From Labilithrix sp. (lineage in GTDB: Bacteria > Myxococcota > Polyangia > Polyangiales > Polyangiaceae), in the NCBI GenBank assembly GCA_028287035.1, contig JAQBQL010000021.1:1-6529 (forward strand): DNA of 6,529 nt. Direction: 5' to 3'. The notes beneath the pieces were generated by a model. That model had not been told where the DNA came from. It did not search any database and worked only from the letters and a program-made list of their open reading frames with translations. Every line of letters starts with the position of its first letter. The stretch's first letter is position 1. This document shows positions 1 to 5,370 of the stretch, in pieces. The position numbers were made by a program, and so were the translations under genes.

Positions 1-720
1 TCTCGCGCGCAGCCCGCCGCGCCGGCGACCGCGGTGAGCGCCCCTTCGGCCCCCGCGGCCGCGGCGCCGGCCACCGCGTGTCCCCCGGAGATGGTGCTCG
101 CCGAGGGCGAGTACTGCCCGTCACCCGACCTCGTGTGCGCGCGCTGGATGGACCCCGCCGGCCCGTTCCACGAGTACCGATGTGCAGAGTACAACCATCC
201 CGTCCAGTGCACCGGCGCGCGCGTCCACCAGCGCTTCTGCATCGATCGCGAGGAGTACGTGAAGCCCGGCGAGTCCTTGCCGCTCGCCGAGCAGTCGTGG
301 ACGAGCGCCGGCGCGGTGTGCGCCTCGCGCGGGGCGCGGCTCTGCCTCGAGAGCGAGTGGCAGTTCGCGTGCGAGGGCCCCGACATGCACCCGTACCCGT
401 ACGGCGACGGGTTCACGCGCGACGCCGCCGCGTGCAACATCGACCGGACCGACCTCGGGCAGCCCGGTGAGGGCCTCCGCGATCTCCGCGCGCCACCGGC
501 CGAGTACCCGAGGTGCCTGAGCCCCTTCGGCGTCCACGACATGAGCGGCAACGTCGAGGAGTGGACCACGCTCGACAAGGGCGCGGCGCCCCAGCGCTCC
601 AGCATGAAGGGCGCCTGGTGGTTGCCCGGCAAGAACACGTGCCGCGCCCGGACGCTCGGCCACGGCGAGGTCTACCGCGGCAAGCAGGTCGGCGTGCGGT
701 GCTGCAGGGACGCTGGCTGA
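1..720 (+). CDS. Cysteine-rich formylglycine-generating-enzyme-like (SUMF1 fold) protein, 5' end missing
   Basis: The frame is open from base 1, so the gene starts before the window; the GTG at 34 is only the first start-type codon inside an Ala/Pro-rich linker and is probably not the true start. The SUMF1/FGE-sulfatase fold is shown by RLCLESEWQFAC (about 346-372), PYGDG, the hallmark MSGNVEEW (541-564) and the C-terminal GVRCC. About 14 cysteines in some 230 residues, an even number, suggest a disulfide-rich exported protein, and the Ala/Pro linker resembles one following a signal or lipoprotein peptide. In this family true FGE oxidises a sulfatase cysteine to formylglycine using a Cys pair; here only one Cys (codon 640-642) lies in the expected place and the partner five residues before it is absent. 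Catalytic FGE activity is therefore doubtful, and a structural or binding role is as likely. It is convergent with the propeller gene, with 16 bp between stop codons. Family call firm, function uncertain. Confidence 0.85.
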   Translation, partial: SRAQPAAPATAVSAPSAPAAAAPATACPPEMVLAEGEYCPSPDLVCARWMDPAGPFHEYRCAEYNHPVQCTGARVHQRFCIDREEYVKPGESLPLAEQSWTSAGAVCASRGARLCLESEWQFACEGPDMHPYPYGDGFTRDAAACNIDRTDLGQPGEGLRDLRAPPAEYPRCLSPFGVHDMSGNVEEWTTLDKGAAPQRSSMKGAWWLPGKNTCRARTLGHGEVYRGKQVGVRCCRDAG

Positions 721-766
721 CCCGACGGGCGGACGGTCACTCGTCGCCGAACGCGAGCCCGTCGGG
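721..766. terminator. Possible bidirectional hairpin between convergent genes
   Basis: A perfect 10-bp inverted repeat has arms at 721-730 (CCCGACGGGC) and 757-766 (GCCCGTCGGG), separated by 26 bases. The left arm follows the SUMF1-like gene's stop directly; the right arm lies in the last codons of the convergent propeller gene. There is no T tract and the loop is large, so this may be chance in GC-rich DNA. Confidence 0.3.
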
Positions 767-2032
767 GTAGACGCCCACCGTCCACTGCCTCTTCACGTCG
801 AGCGTCGCGCCGTCGAGCTCGAGCACCGTCCCGGGCGCGCGGTGATCGCCCTCGCAGACGAGGTAGATGCGTCCGTCCTTCGCCACGCGCACCACGTGCG
901 GGAGCCCGCACTGCGCCTGCTCGAAGGAGCGCCGCCGCGTGACTTTCCCGGCGTCGAGGTCGACGCGCGCGAGCCCGTCCGGCGACTGGAGCGGCACGAG
1001 GATCGTGTGGTCGTCGAGGAACGCCGGCATGAACGCCTTCGCCGCGAGCGGTACCGTGCCGCCCGGGGCGAAGCGCTTCGACGCGCGGTCGAAGATGCGC
1101 ACGTCCTGTCCCTCGAGGTCGGCGACCACCACCCGCGTCTCATCCGGCGAGAGCGTCGCCGAGTACGGGCCGTAGCGCGGTACGCCCGGTACGCCCTGCG
1201 TGGCGCCGAGCGGGACGCGTGACGTCGGGAACCCCTCGGCGCCGAGGTCGATCACCGCGAGCTCGTCGGAGCCGTAGCAGGCGATGAACGCGGTGCGATC
1301 GTCGCGGGTGACGGTCATGCCGTGCGGGGCGACGCAGATGGCGCGCGAGCCGACGCGCCCGAGGTCCTTCGCGTCGAGCACGACGAGGTGCGCGAACATG
1401 GTCGAGGGGCTGCCCCCGCCGCGGGCCGCGACGTCCATCGCGCGCTTCATGTCGAAGTGCGTGACGAGCACGCGCCGCCGGTCGTGGGTGAGCACCACGT
1501 CGCCGGGATTCTCGTCGACGTCGACCGCGCGGCGGATCGCGAGCGTCGCGAGATCGAGCCGCGCGAGCTTGCCGGCGTTGCTCGCGTTGCCGTGGCTCGC
1601 GTGCGGATCCCGCGCGTTGCCGGCCTTCCGGGCCTCGGGCGGGAAGGCGAGGGCGACGAACACGGCCTGCCCTGCGCTGTCGACGGCGAGATGATGAGGG
1701 GCCTCGCGCGCGTCGGGGTCGAGGTCCACGGGAACCGAGGTGACCGCCGCGCCCTCGCGGTCGATGACGCTCAGCGAGTCGGAGCCGTTGTTCGTGACGT
1801 AGCCGGCCTGCGCCGGCGGCGTCGGGACCGCCATTCCGGGCGTGAGCGGGCCGGACGGGCGGCCGCCCTGGCCGCCCGCGCTCTTGCGGGAGCAGCCGGA
1901 GCTGGCGGGGAGGAGGACGAGGAGGGCGAGGACGGACAGGCCGCCCGCGAGGAAGGGGAGCGCGGCCCGCGGACGACCGCGGTAGAAGGAGGTCGTGACC
2001 CGCTTCCTGCGCGCGCTCTGGTCGTCGTCCAT
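737..2032 (-). CDS. YVTN-type beta-propeller, probable lipoprotein
   Basis: A 431-aa protein. ATG at 2032 was chosen over an upstream in-frame start at 2110 because an AGGAGG sits 9 bases before it and a sensible signal follows. Residues 1-23 are charged (RRKR, RGRPR), 24-42 are hydrophobic, and SSGC ends at Cys47, a lipobox-like site with a non-ideal Ser at -3. After a Gly/Pro linker comes YVTNNGSDSLSVID (78-91), the signature of the YVTN/YncE-like propeller family. Blade motifs follow: APHHLAVD (111-118), APHGMTVT (235-242), GLPHVVRV (376-383) and YPDGLAFG (422-429). It probably folds as a seven-bladed propeller on the periplasmic or outer face of the envelope; ligand unknown. Oddities: three CxxxH motifs (233-237, 375-379, 393-397) and a fourth Cys at 252. 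Such propellers include lactonase-like and cytochrome d1-like folds, but I see no heme motif. It is head-to-head with the Asp-box propeller gene, overlapping it by 38 bp. Confidence 0.85.
   Translation of the reverse strand: MDDDQSARRKRVTTSFYRGRPRAALPFLAGGLSVLALLVLLPASSGCSRKSAGGQGGRPSGPLTPGMAVPTPPAQAGYVTNNGSDSLSVIDREGAAVTSVPVDLDPDAREAPHHLAVDSAGQAVFVALAFPPEARKAGNARDPHASHGNASNAGKLARLDLATLAIRRAVDVDENPGDVVLTHDRRRVLVTHFDMKRAMDVAARGGGSPSTMFAHLVVLDAKDLGRVGSRAICVAPHGMTVTRDDRTAFIACYGSDELAVIDLGAEGFPTSRVPLGATQGVPGVPRYGPYSATLSPDETRVVVADLEGQDVRIFDRASKRFAPGGTVPLAAKAFMPAFLDDHTILVPLQSPDGLARVDLDAGKVTRRRSFEQAQCGLPHVVRVAKDGRIYLVCEGDHRAPGTVLELDGATLDVKRQWTVGVYPDGLAFGDE
1986..1992 (+). promoter_or_regulatory. Shine-Dalgarno for the Asp-box protein, unusually close to its GTG
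   Basis: AAGGAGG lies only 2 bases before the GTG at 1995; if just AAGGA pairs with the 16S tail, the spacer is 4 bases. A TAG stop at 1983-1985 excludes an earlier in-frame start. The site overlaps codons 14-16 of the divergent lipoprotein gene. Confidence 0.5.
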
Positions 2033-3326
2033 CGCCACGTTCCTCCTCGTTTGTACCACCCGCGTGGCGCTCGCGAACGGTCGATTCCCGGCCGCGCAGG
2101 CGATCCTCACGGTCCCGGGCGGCGACGGGCAGACCGTCTACATGCGCGCGACGTTCGGCCTCCTGATCTCTCACGACGGCGCGCGCACCTGGCGGTGGAT
2201 CTGCGAGCGCGCGCTCGGGTACGAGGGAACCTGGGACCCGCCGGTCGCGGTGACGCGTGATGGGACGCTCTGGGTGGGCCAGCAGCGCGGCCTCGTCGCC
2301 ACGAAGGACGGCTGCACGATCGACACGCAGCAGGCGCTCGCAGGCGAGACCATCAAGGACCTCACCACCGACCCGAAGGGCGAGACCCTGTGGGCGCTCA
2401 CCGGCACCCCGGAGAAGCGCGCCAGCGTCTGGAAGCGACCGCCCTCCGGGACGTGGCAGCGCGTCGGGCAGCTCGCGGATGGCTGGAACCCGCTCACCAT
2501 CGAGGTCGCCCCGTCGCGCCCGTCGCGCCTCTACGTCTCGGGCGAGCCGTACGACACCATCCGCGGCACGCTCGTGCGGTCCGACGATGGCGGGAAGACG
2601 TGGACGGCCGGCAAGAACGACCTCGCCGCCGACGGGCCGTTCTTCATCGCCGACGTCGACCCGAAGAACGCCGACCGCGTTCTCGTCCGGCACCTGCACA
2701 CGACCGGCAGCGATCTCCTGCTGACGACCGACGCCGGCAAGAGCTTCACGAACGTCCTCTCCATGAAGAGCGCGATGTTCGGCTTCGCGAAGAGCGAGGA
2801 CGGCACCACGTACTGGGCGGGATCAGGGCTGCCCGAGCACGGCATCTTCCGCTCGACCGATCGCGGCGCGCACTTCGAGCACGTGTCGAGCTACGGGGTG
2901 CTCTGCCTGTGGCGCGCGCCGGGCGGGCGGCTCCTCGTCTGCGAGAACCCGCTCGGGGCAGGGACCCCCGCGGTCGCCGTGTCGACGGACGACGGCAGGA
3001 CGGTCACTCCGCTTTCCGGCTTCGCGGCGGTCGAGGGGCCGCTCACCTGCGCGGGCGACGCGGGAGCGAGCGTGTGCGCCGACGCGTGGGCCGCGACGCA
3101 GGCGCTCCTCGTCCCGACGCCCGCTCCGCCCGCCTCCGCGCCGCCCGCCGCCGACGCTGGCGTCTCGGCGGCCCCGCCGCGCCGGTCGTCGTGCGGATGT
3201 TCCATCATCGGAGGCCCCGGCGCCCCCCCGGATCCCGCGTGGCTCACCACGGGGCTCGCGCCCCTGCTCGTGTGGGCTCGCGCCCGCGGGCGACGTGGAT
3301 CGCGGCGCGTCCAGAGTGGTCCATGA
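1995..3326 (+). CDS. Asp-box (BNR) beta-propeller with MYXO-CTERM-like sorting tail
   Basis: A 443-aa secreted protein starting at GTG. Residues 1-27 form a signal peptide: Arg-containing n-region, hydrophobic core, and cleavage after ALA (25-27). The body carries Asp-box/BNR motifs (S/T-x-D-x-G-x-T-W) at 59-66 (SHDGARTW), 196-203 (SDDGGKTW), 244-251 (TTDAGKSF), 287-294 (STDRGAHF) and 330-337 (STDDGRTV), with a weaker one at 102-109. These mark a sialidase/sortilin/Ycf48-like propeller, but I see no sialidase catalytic site, so an enzymatic call is not justified. A Pro/Ala linker (about 374-396) leads to SCGCS (399-403), a short hydrophobic stretch (about 416-428) and an Arg-rich end (429-438). 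That is the layout of the MYXO-CTERM signal, which myxosortases are thought to process so that the protein is anchored at the cell surface through the Cys. Likely surface-anchored; ligand unknown. Its 5' end overlaps the divergent lipoprotein gene. Confidence 0.85.
   Translation: MTRFLRALWSSSIATFLLVCTTRVALANGRFPAAQAILTVPGGDGQTVYMRATFGLLISHDGARTWRWICERALGYEGTWDPPVAVTRDGTLWVGQQRGLVATKDGCTIDTQQALAGETIKDLTTDPKGETLWALTGTPEKRASVWKRPPSGTWQRVGQLADGWNPLTIEVAPSRPSRLYVSGEPYDTIRGTLVRSDDGGKTWTAGKNDLAADGPFFIADVDPKNADRVLVRHLHTTGSDLLLTTDAGKSFTNVLSMKSAMFGFAKSEDGTTYWAGSGLPEHGIFRSTDRGAHFEHVSSYGVLCLWRAPGGRLLVCENPLGAGTPAVAVSTDDGRTVTPLSGFAAVEGPLTCAGDAGASVCADAWAATQALLVPTPAPPASAPPAADAGVSAAPPRRSSCGCSIIGGPGAPPDPAWLTTGLAPLLVWARARGRRGSRRVQSGP
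2042..2047 (-). promoter_or_regulatory. Strong Shine-Dalgarno that fixes the propeller lipoprotein start
   Basis: The minus strand reads AGGAGG here, 9 bases before the ATG at 2032. It lies inside codons 16-18 (Phe-Leu-Leu) of the divergent gene's signal peptide. It supports 2032 rather than 2110 as the start. Confidence 0.75.
3189..3308 (+). other. MYXO-CTERM-like C-terminal sorting signal
   Basis: This encodes residues about 399-438 of the Asp-box protein: SCGCS, a Gly/Pro-rich spacer, hydrophobic WLTTGLAPLLVW, then a cluster of arginines. The order Cys motif, transmembrane stretch, basic tail matches the known MYXO-CTERM layout. The hydrophobic stretch is short, so the match is good but not perfect. 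Confidence 0.7.
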
Positions 3327-3330
3327 GGCC

Positions 3331-3371
3331 CCGGCGCCTCGCGGAGCCCTCGCGGGCGCGGCTGCACTTTT
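3331..3371 (+). terminator. Candidate intrinsic terminator after the Asp-box gene
   Basis: GCGCC-T-CGCG (3334-3343) pairs with CGCGGGCGC (3351-3359), giving a 9-bp stem with one bulged T and a 7-base loop. TTTT follows at 3368-3371. It begins 5 bases after the stop codon. The T run is short and offset by 8 bases. Confidence 0.45.
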
Positions 3372-3400
3372 CGAACGACACGCGACGGATTCGCCTGATC

Positions 3401-3411
3401 CAACGTCGTTG
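3401..3411 (+). promoter_or_regulatory. Small palindrome, possible activator site
   Basis: CAACG-T-CGTTG is a perfect 5-bp dyad centred about 103 bases before the transcription start predicted from the sigma-54 element. That is the usual distance for an enhancer-binding-protein site. A dyad this short could be chance; only one copy is seen. Confidence 0.2.
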
Positions 3412-3452
3412 CGGGGGTGTTCGGGATGTGAGCTGCGTGGTGGGAGATCGTG

Positions 3453-3476
3453 GGTCGCGCGCGGATTTGCGCGATC
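3453..3476 (+). repeat. Inverted repeat upstream of the cupredoxin-like lipoprotein gene
   Basis: TCGCGC (3455-3460) and GCGCGA (3469-3474) are exact complements around an 8-base AT-richer loop, extended by one G-T and one G-C pair. It ends 6 bases before the -24 region of the sigma-54-like promoter. It could be an operator or a hairpin; no evidence beyond symmetry. Confidence 0.3.
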
Positions 3477-3482
3477 GGAGAG

Positions 3483-3498
3483 TGGCTCGACCGTTGCA
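3483..3498 (+). promoter_or_regulatory. Sigma-54 (RpoN) -24/-12 promoter candidate
   Basis: The bases read TGGCTC-GACCG-TTGCA, against the sigma-54 consensus TGGCAC-N5-TTGC(A/T): one mismatch in the core. The invariant GG (3484-3485) and GC (3496-3497) are exactly 10 bases apart. With GC at -13/-12, transcription would begin near 3509, only about 3 bases before the ATG at 3512. No Shine-Dalgarno is visible before that ATG, which fits a nearly leaderless mRNA. Found by eye. Confidence 0.6.
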
Positions 3499-3511
3499 AT
3501 TGCTATCGGTC

Positions 3512-4411
3512 ATGCGAAGCGCCCTCTCGGTGGTCCTCGGTATCGTCTCTCTCTCCCTGTTCGCTGCCTGCGGTGACGCGAGTGAGTCGAGCGGCAACCA
3601 GCGCACTCCCAACATCAAGTATGGCGAGGTCGACGGCGAGCCGATCCTCGGCGAGAAGGAGAGCAACTCCTCGAACCCCGGCACCGACGTCGCGCCGCCG
3701 CCCCCCGCCAGCGCGGGCGAGAGCACCGGCTCGGTCGGCATGGCCCTCAGCAACGCCGCGCCGCTCGTCGACCTCGGCGACAGCGTCGAGCTCACGGTCA
3801 CCGTCACGCCGAAGGACGGCACCTTCAAGGGTGACGTCGACCTCACCGCGACCGGCCTTCCCTCCGGTGTGACGGCGACCTTCACGCCCGCCAAGGTGAC
3901 GGTCAACGGCGCCCCGGCGACCGCGACCGTCAAGCTGACCGCCGACGTCACCGCCGCCCTCGCCGCGGCCCCCGCGGCGATCGCCATCAAGGGCACCTCC
4001 GGCACCACCAGCGCGACGGCCAACGCGAACTTCAAGGTCAACCCGAAGCTGAAGCTCACGATCCCGATGAACGTCGCGGCCCTCCGCGCGGCGGGCGCGT
4101 TCAGCGACAAGTGGGGCGCGGCCTTCGGTCCGACGCCCACCGCGATCACCATCCCCGCGGAGGTCGGCCAGGTCGACATCGTCGTCTACAACGGCGACTC
4201 CACGAAGCACATCGTCCACGGCAACGGCGGTGCGACGGGCTTCCCCCACGGCGACACGACTGCGGGCAAGGAGATCGCGCCCAACACGTTCGAGGCCGAC
4301 CCGAACGACGCCACGAAGAACCGCGTTCGCGCGCTGAAGCCCGGCTTCAACGACACCGGCTACATGCACGAGCTCGGCACCGGCGGCGGCTTCCAGATCA
4401 AGGCGAACTGA
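3512..4411 (+). CDS. Lipoprotein with Ig-like domain and cysteine-less cupredoxin-like domain
   Basis: A 299-aa protein. ATG 3512 was chosen because it directly begins a classic lipoprotein signal (residues 1-20, lipobox LFAAC, Cys20); the frame is open far upstream, but that part has no signal and overlaps the Asp-box gene. Residues 21-72 are a polar, then Pro-rich, tether. Residues about 74-178 look like an Ig-like beta-sandwich (GLPSGVTATFTP with alternating Val/Thr strands). Residues about 182-299 resemble a plastocyanin/azurin-type cupredoxin: VDIVVYNGDSTKHIVHG matches the strand carrying the first His ligand, and TGYMHELGTGGGFQIK matches the end where Cys, His and Met normally lie. The mature protein has no Cys apart from the lipidated one, so a standard type 1 copper site cannot form; His233, His236, His246, Met285 and His286 could form another metal site. 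Probably envelope-anchored and possibly copper-related. Likely sigma-54 dependent. The cupredoxin call is by eye and moderate. Confidence 0.8.
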   Translation: MRSALSVVLGIVSLSLFAACGDASESSGNQRTPNIKYGEVDGEPILGEKESNSSNPGTDVAPPPPASAGESTGSVGMALSNAAPLVDLGDSVELTVTVTPKDGTFKGDVDLTATGLPSGVTATFTPAKVTVNGAPATATVKLTADVTAALAAAPAAIAIKGTSGTTSATANANFKVNPKLKLTIPMNVAALRAAGAFSDKWGAAFGPTPTAITIPAEVGQVDIVVYNGDSTKHIVHGNGGATGFPHGDTTAGKEIAPNTFEADPNDATKNRVRALKPGFNDTGYMHELGTGGGFQIKAN

Positions 4412-4416
4412 CCGCC

Positions 4417-4431
4417 TCACGCTCCGCGTGA
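4417..4431 (+). repeat. Small hairpin just after the lipoprotein stop
   Basis: TCACGC (4417-4422) and GCGTGA (4426-4431) form a 6-bp stem with a 3-base loop, 5 bases after the stop codon. It stands directly before the large terminator hairpin and may protect the 3' end of the transcript. Confidence 0.35.
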
Positions 4432-4435
4432 CCTC

Positions 4436-4480
4436 CCGAAGAGCGTGCTTCCCGAAGAGGGAGGCGCGCTCTTCGGCATT
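4436..4480 (+). terminator. Long hairpin terminator between the lipoprotein gene and greB
   Basis: CCGAAGAGCG (4436-4445) pairs with CGCTCTTCGG (4467-4476), and pairing continues inward to 4453/4459 with two G-T wobbles. The result is an uninterrupted 18-bp stem with a 5-base loop. A short ATTT follows on +, so it best serves the lipoprotein gene. On the - strand the two wobbles become A/C mismatches and no T tract follows, so it is weaker for greB. Confidence 0.7.
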
Positions 4481-4483
4481 TCG

Positions 4484-5005
4484 TCACCCGTCGTCGTAAC
4501 GGATGGCGACGATGCTCAGCTCCGTCTCGCCGCTCGGACGGCGGAGCACCACGGCATCGCCGACCTGCTTCTTCAGCAGCGCACGGCCGAGCGGCGAGTT
4601 GTAGCTGATGCGGCCGCACGTGAGGTCGATCTCGTCGGCGCCGACGATCTCGTAGGCCTTCGTCACGCCGTCCTCGTCCTCCACGTCGACCACCGCGCCG
4701 AAGAACACGCGGTCGCGCGACGCGCCTTCCCGGTCGGCGGGCCCGACCACGGTGGCGGTCTCGAGGCGCTTCGTCAGGTAGTGGATCCGCCGGTCGATCT
4801 CGCGGAGCTTCTTCTTGCCGTAGATGTACTCGGCGTTCTCGCTCCGGTCGCCCTGGGCGGCGGCATCGGCGACGTCCTGCACGATGCGCGGCCGCTGCTT
4901 CGTGCGGAGCTCGACGAGCTCGTCCTGCATCCGGCGGGCGCCCTTCCGCGTGATGTAGTGAGGCTCACGGACGCCGCCTCCCGGCCGCAGGGCGGGGCGG
5001 CTCAT
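4484..5005 (-). CDS. greB: Transcription elongation factor GreB
   Basis: A 173-aa cytoplasmic factor that enters the RNA polymerase secondary channel and stimulates cleavage of backtracked transcripts. The N-terminal coiled coil spans about residues 15-85. Its tip carries GDRSENAEY (52-60), with Asp53 and Glu56 matching the catalytic acidic pair of Gre factors. YGKKKLREIDRRIHYLTKRLE (62-82) and KVFFGA-like RVFFGAVV (99-106) are more typical of GreB than GreA, as is the DEID plus SPLGRALLKKQVGDAV segment of the C-terminal FKBP-like domain. An N-terminal extension of about 15 residues (MSRPALRPGGGVREP) precedes the conserved YIT start. The ATG overlaps the upstream gene's stop in ATGA (5002-5005), so translation is probably coupled; GGTGAG a few bases before the ATG is a plausible Shine-Dalgarno. 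Identity very likely. Confidence 0.95.
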   Translation of the reverse strand: MSRPALRPGGGVREPHYITRKGARRMQDELVELRTKQRPRIVQDVADAAAQGDRSENAEYIYGKKKLREIDRRIHYLTKRLETATVVGPADREGASRDRVFFGAVVDVEDEDGVTKAYEIVGADEIDLTCGRISYNSPLGRALLKKQVGDAVVLRRPSGETELSIVAIRYDDG

Positions 5006-5343
5006 CGCTCACCGCGGTAAGGGGTGGGCATCACCAGGAGCTCGAGCGCCCACGGACGCGGGGTCCCGAACGGCGTGAGCTCGAGGACGGCCCGCGCGAT
5101 CGCGCGGCGTGAGGCGTCGACCGGGACCGAGAGCACCGCCCAGCGGTGACCTTCCGGCTTTCCCCACTGGCGTCCGCCGTCGACGCTCACGCGCCGCGTC
5201 CCGGCGCAGATCGCGACCGTCACGCGCTCCAGCGCGACGAGCGCGAGCGCCTGCTCGGCGAAGGCGATGCGGTCGAAGCTCTCGGTCGAGCGCTCCTCGG
5301 TCTCGTCGACCTCTTCGACGCGTTCGAGCTCGATGCGCGGCAT
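5002..5343 (-). CDS. 113-aa protein of unknown function, coupled to greB
   Basis: I do not recognise the family. The protein is soluble-looking with no signal peptide or membrane segment. Residues 1-25 are acidic (EEVDETEERSTESFD), followed by a helix-prone Ala/Leu stretch (27-40), a likely strand VTVAICAG (41-48), and WGKPEGHRW (60-68). The C-terminal part has a basic helix (about 78-87) and ends with LELLVMPTPYRGER. Start at ATG 5343; only a poor GGAA abuts it, so initiation may depend on coupling or a short leader. It lies 27 bp after the larger upstream gene and overlaps greB by 4 bp, so co-expression with greB is likely. That position hints at a role linked to transcription, but this is inference only. 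The ATGA overlap and intact frame support a real gene. Confidence 0.7.
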   Translation of the reverse strand: MPRIELERVEEVDETEERSTESFDRIAFAEQALALVALERVTVAICAGTRRVSVDGGRQWGKPEGHRWAVLSVPVDASRRAIARAVLELTPFGTPRPWALELLVMPTPYRGER

Positions 5344-5355
5344 CTTCCGGCAACG

Positions 5356-5364
5356 ATGATAGCA
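5356..5364 (-). promoter_or_regulatory. Possible extended -10 before the 113-aa gene
   Basis: The minus strand reads TGC-TATCAT, close to an extended -10 (TGnTATAAT), in a small AT-richer gap. No -35 match is seen, and the start would fall only about 6 bases before the ATG at 5343. It could give greB and its partner an internal promoter; weak evidence. Confidence 0.25.
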
Positions 5365-5370
5365 CCCACG

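Noticed and set aside
2033..2110. Earlier start at 2110 for the YVTN propeller gene
   Set aside because: It would add 26 residues before the charged n-region and lacks the strong Shine-Dalgarno that precedes the ATG at 2032.
1140..2699. A 519-codon open frame on the minus strand crossing both propeller genes
   Set aside because: Its product is low-complexity Arg/Ala/Gly with no domain, and it is antisense or out of frame to two well-supported genes. It is typical of spurious open frames in GC-rich DNA.
3338..3354. Direct repeat CCTCGCGG separated by 3 bases
   Set aside because: It is explained by the arms of the candidate terminator hairpin and by GC-rich composition; no sign of a mobile-element target duplication.
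2390..3511. Upstream extension of the cupredoxin-like lipoprotein frame to 2390
   Set aside because: The extension overlaps the Asp-box gene in another frame, is Arg-rich without a domain, and would bury a clean lipoprotein signal peptide inside the protein.
3244..4420. Two long minus-strand open frames antisense to the cupredoxin-like lipoprotein
   Set aside because: No signal, domain or ribosome binding site; composition mirrors the codon bias of the sense gene.
4484..5005. GreA rather than GreB
   Set aside because: The GDRSENAEY...KKKLREIDRRIHYLTKRLE pattern and the C-terminal SPLGRALLKKQVGD segment match GreB better.
4445..5020. 191-codon plus-strand frame antisense to greB
   Set aside because: greB is certain from its catalytic tip motif; the antisense product has no recognisable features and would run through the terminator hairpin.
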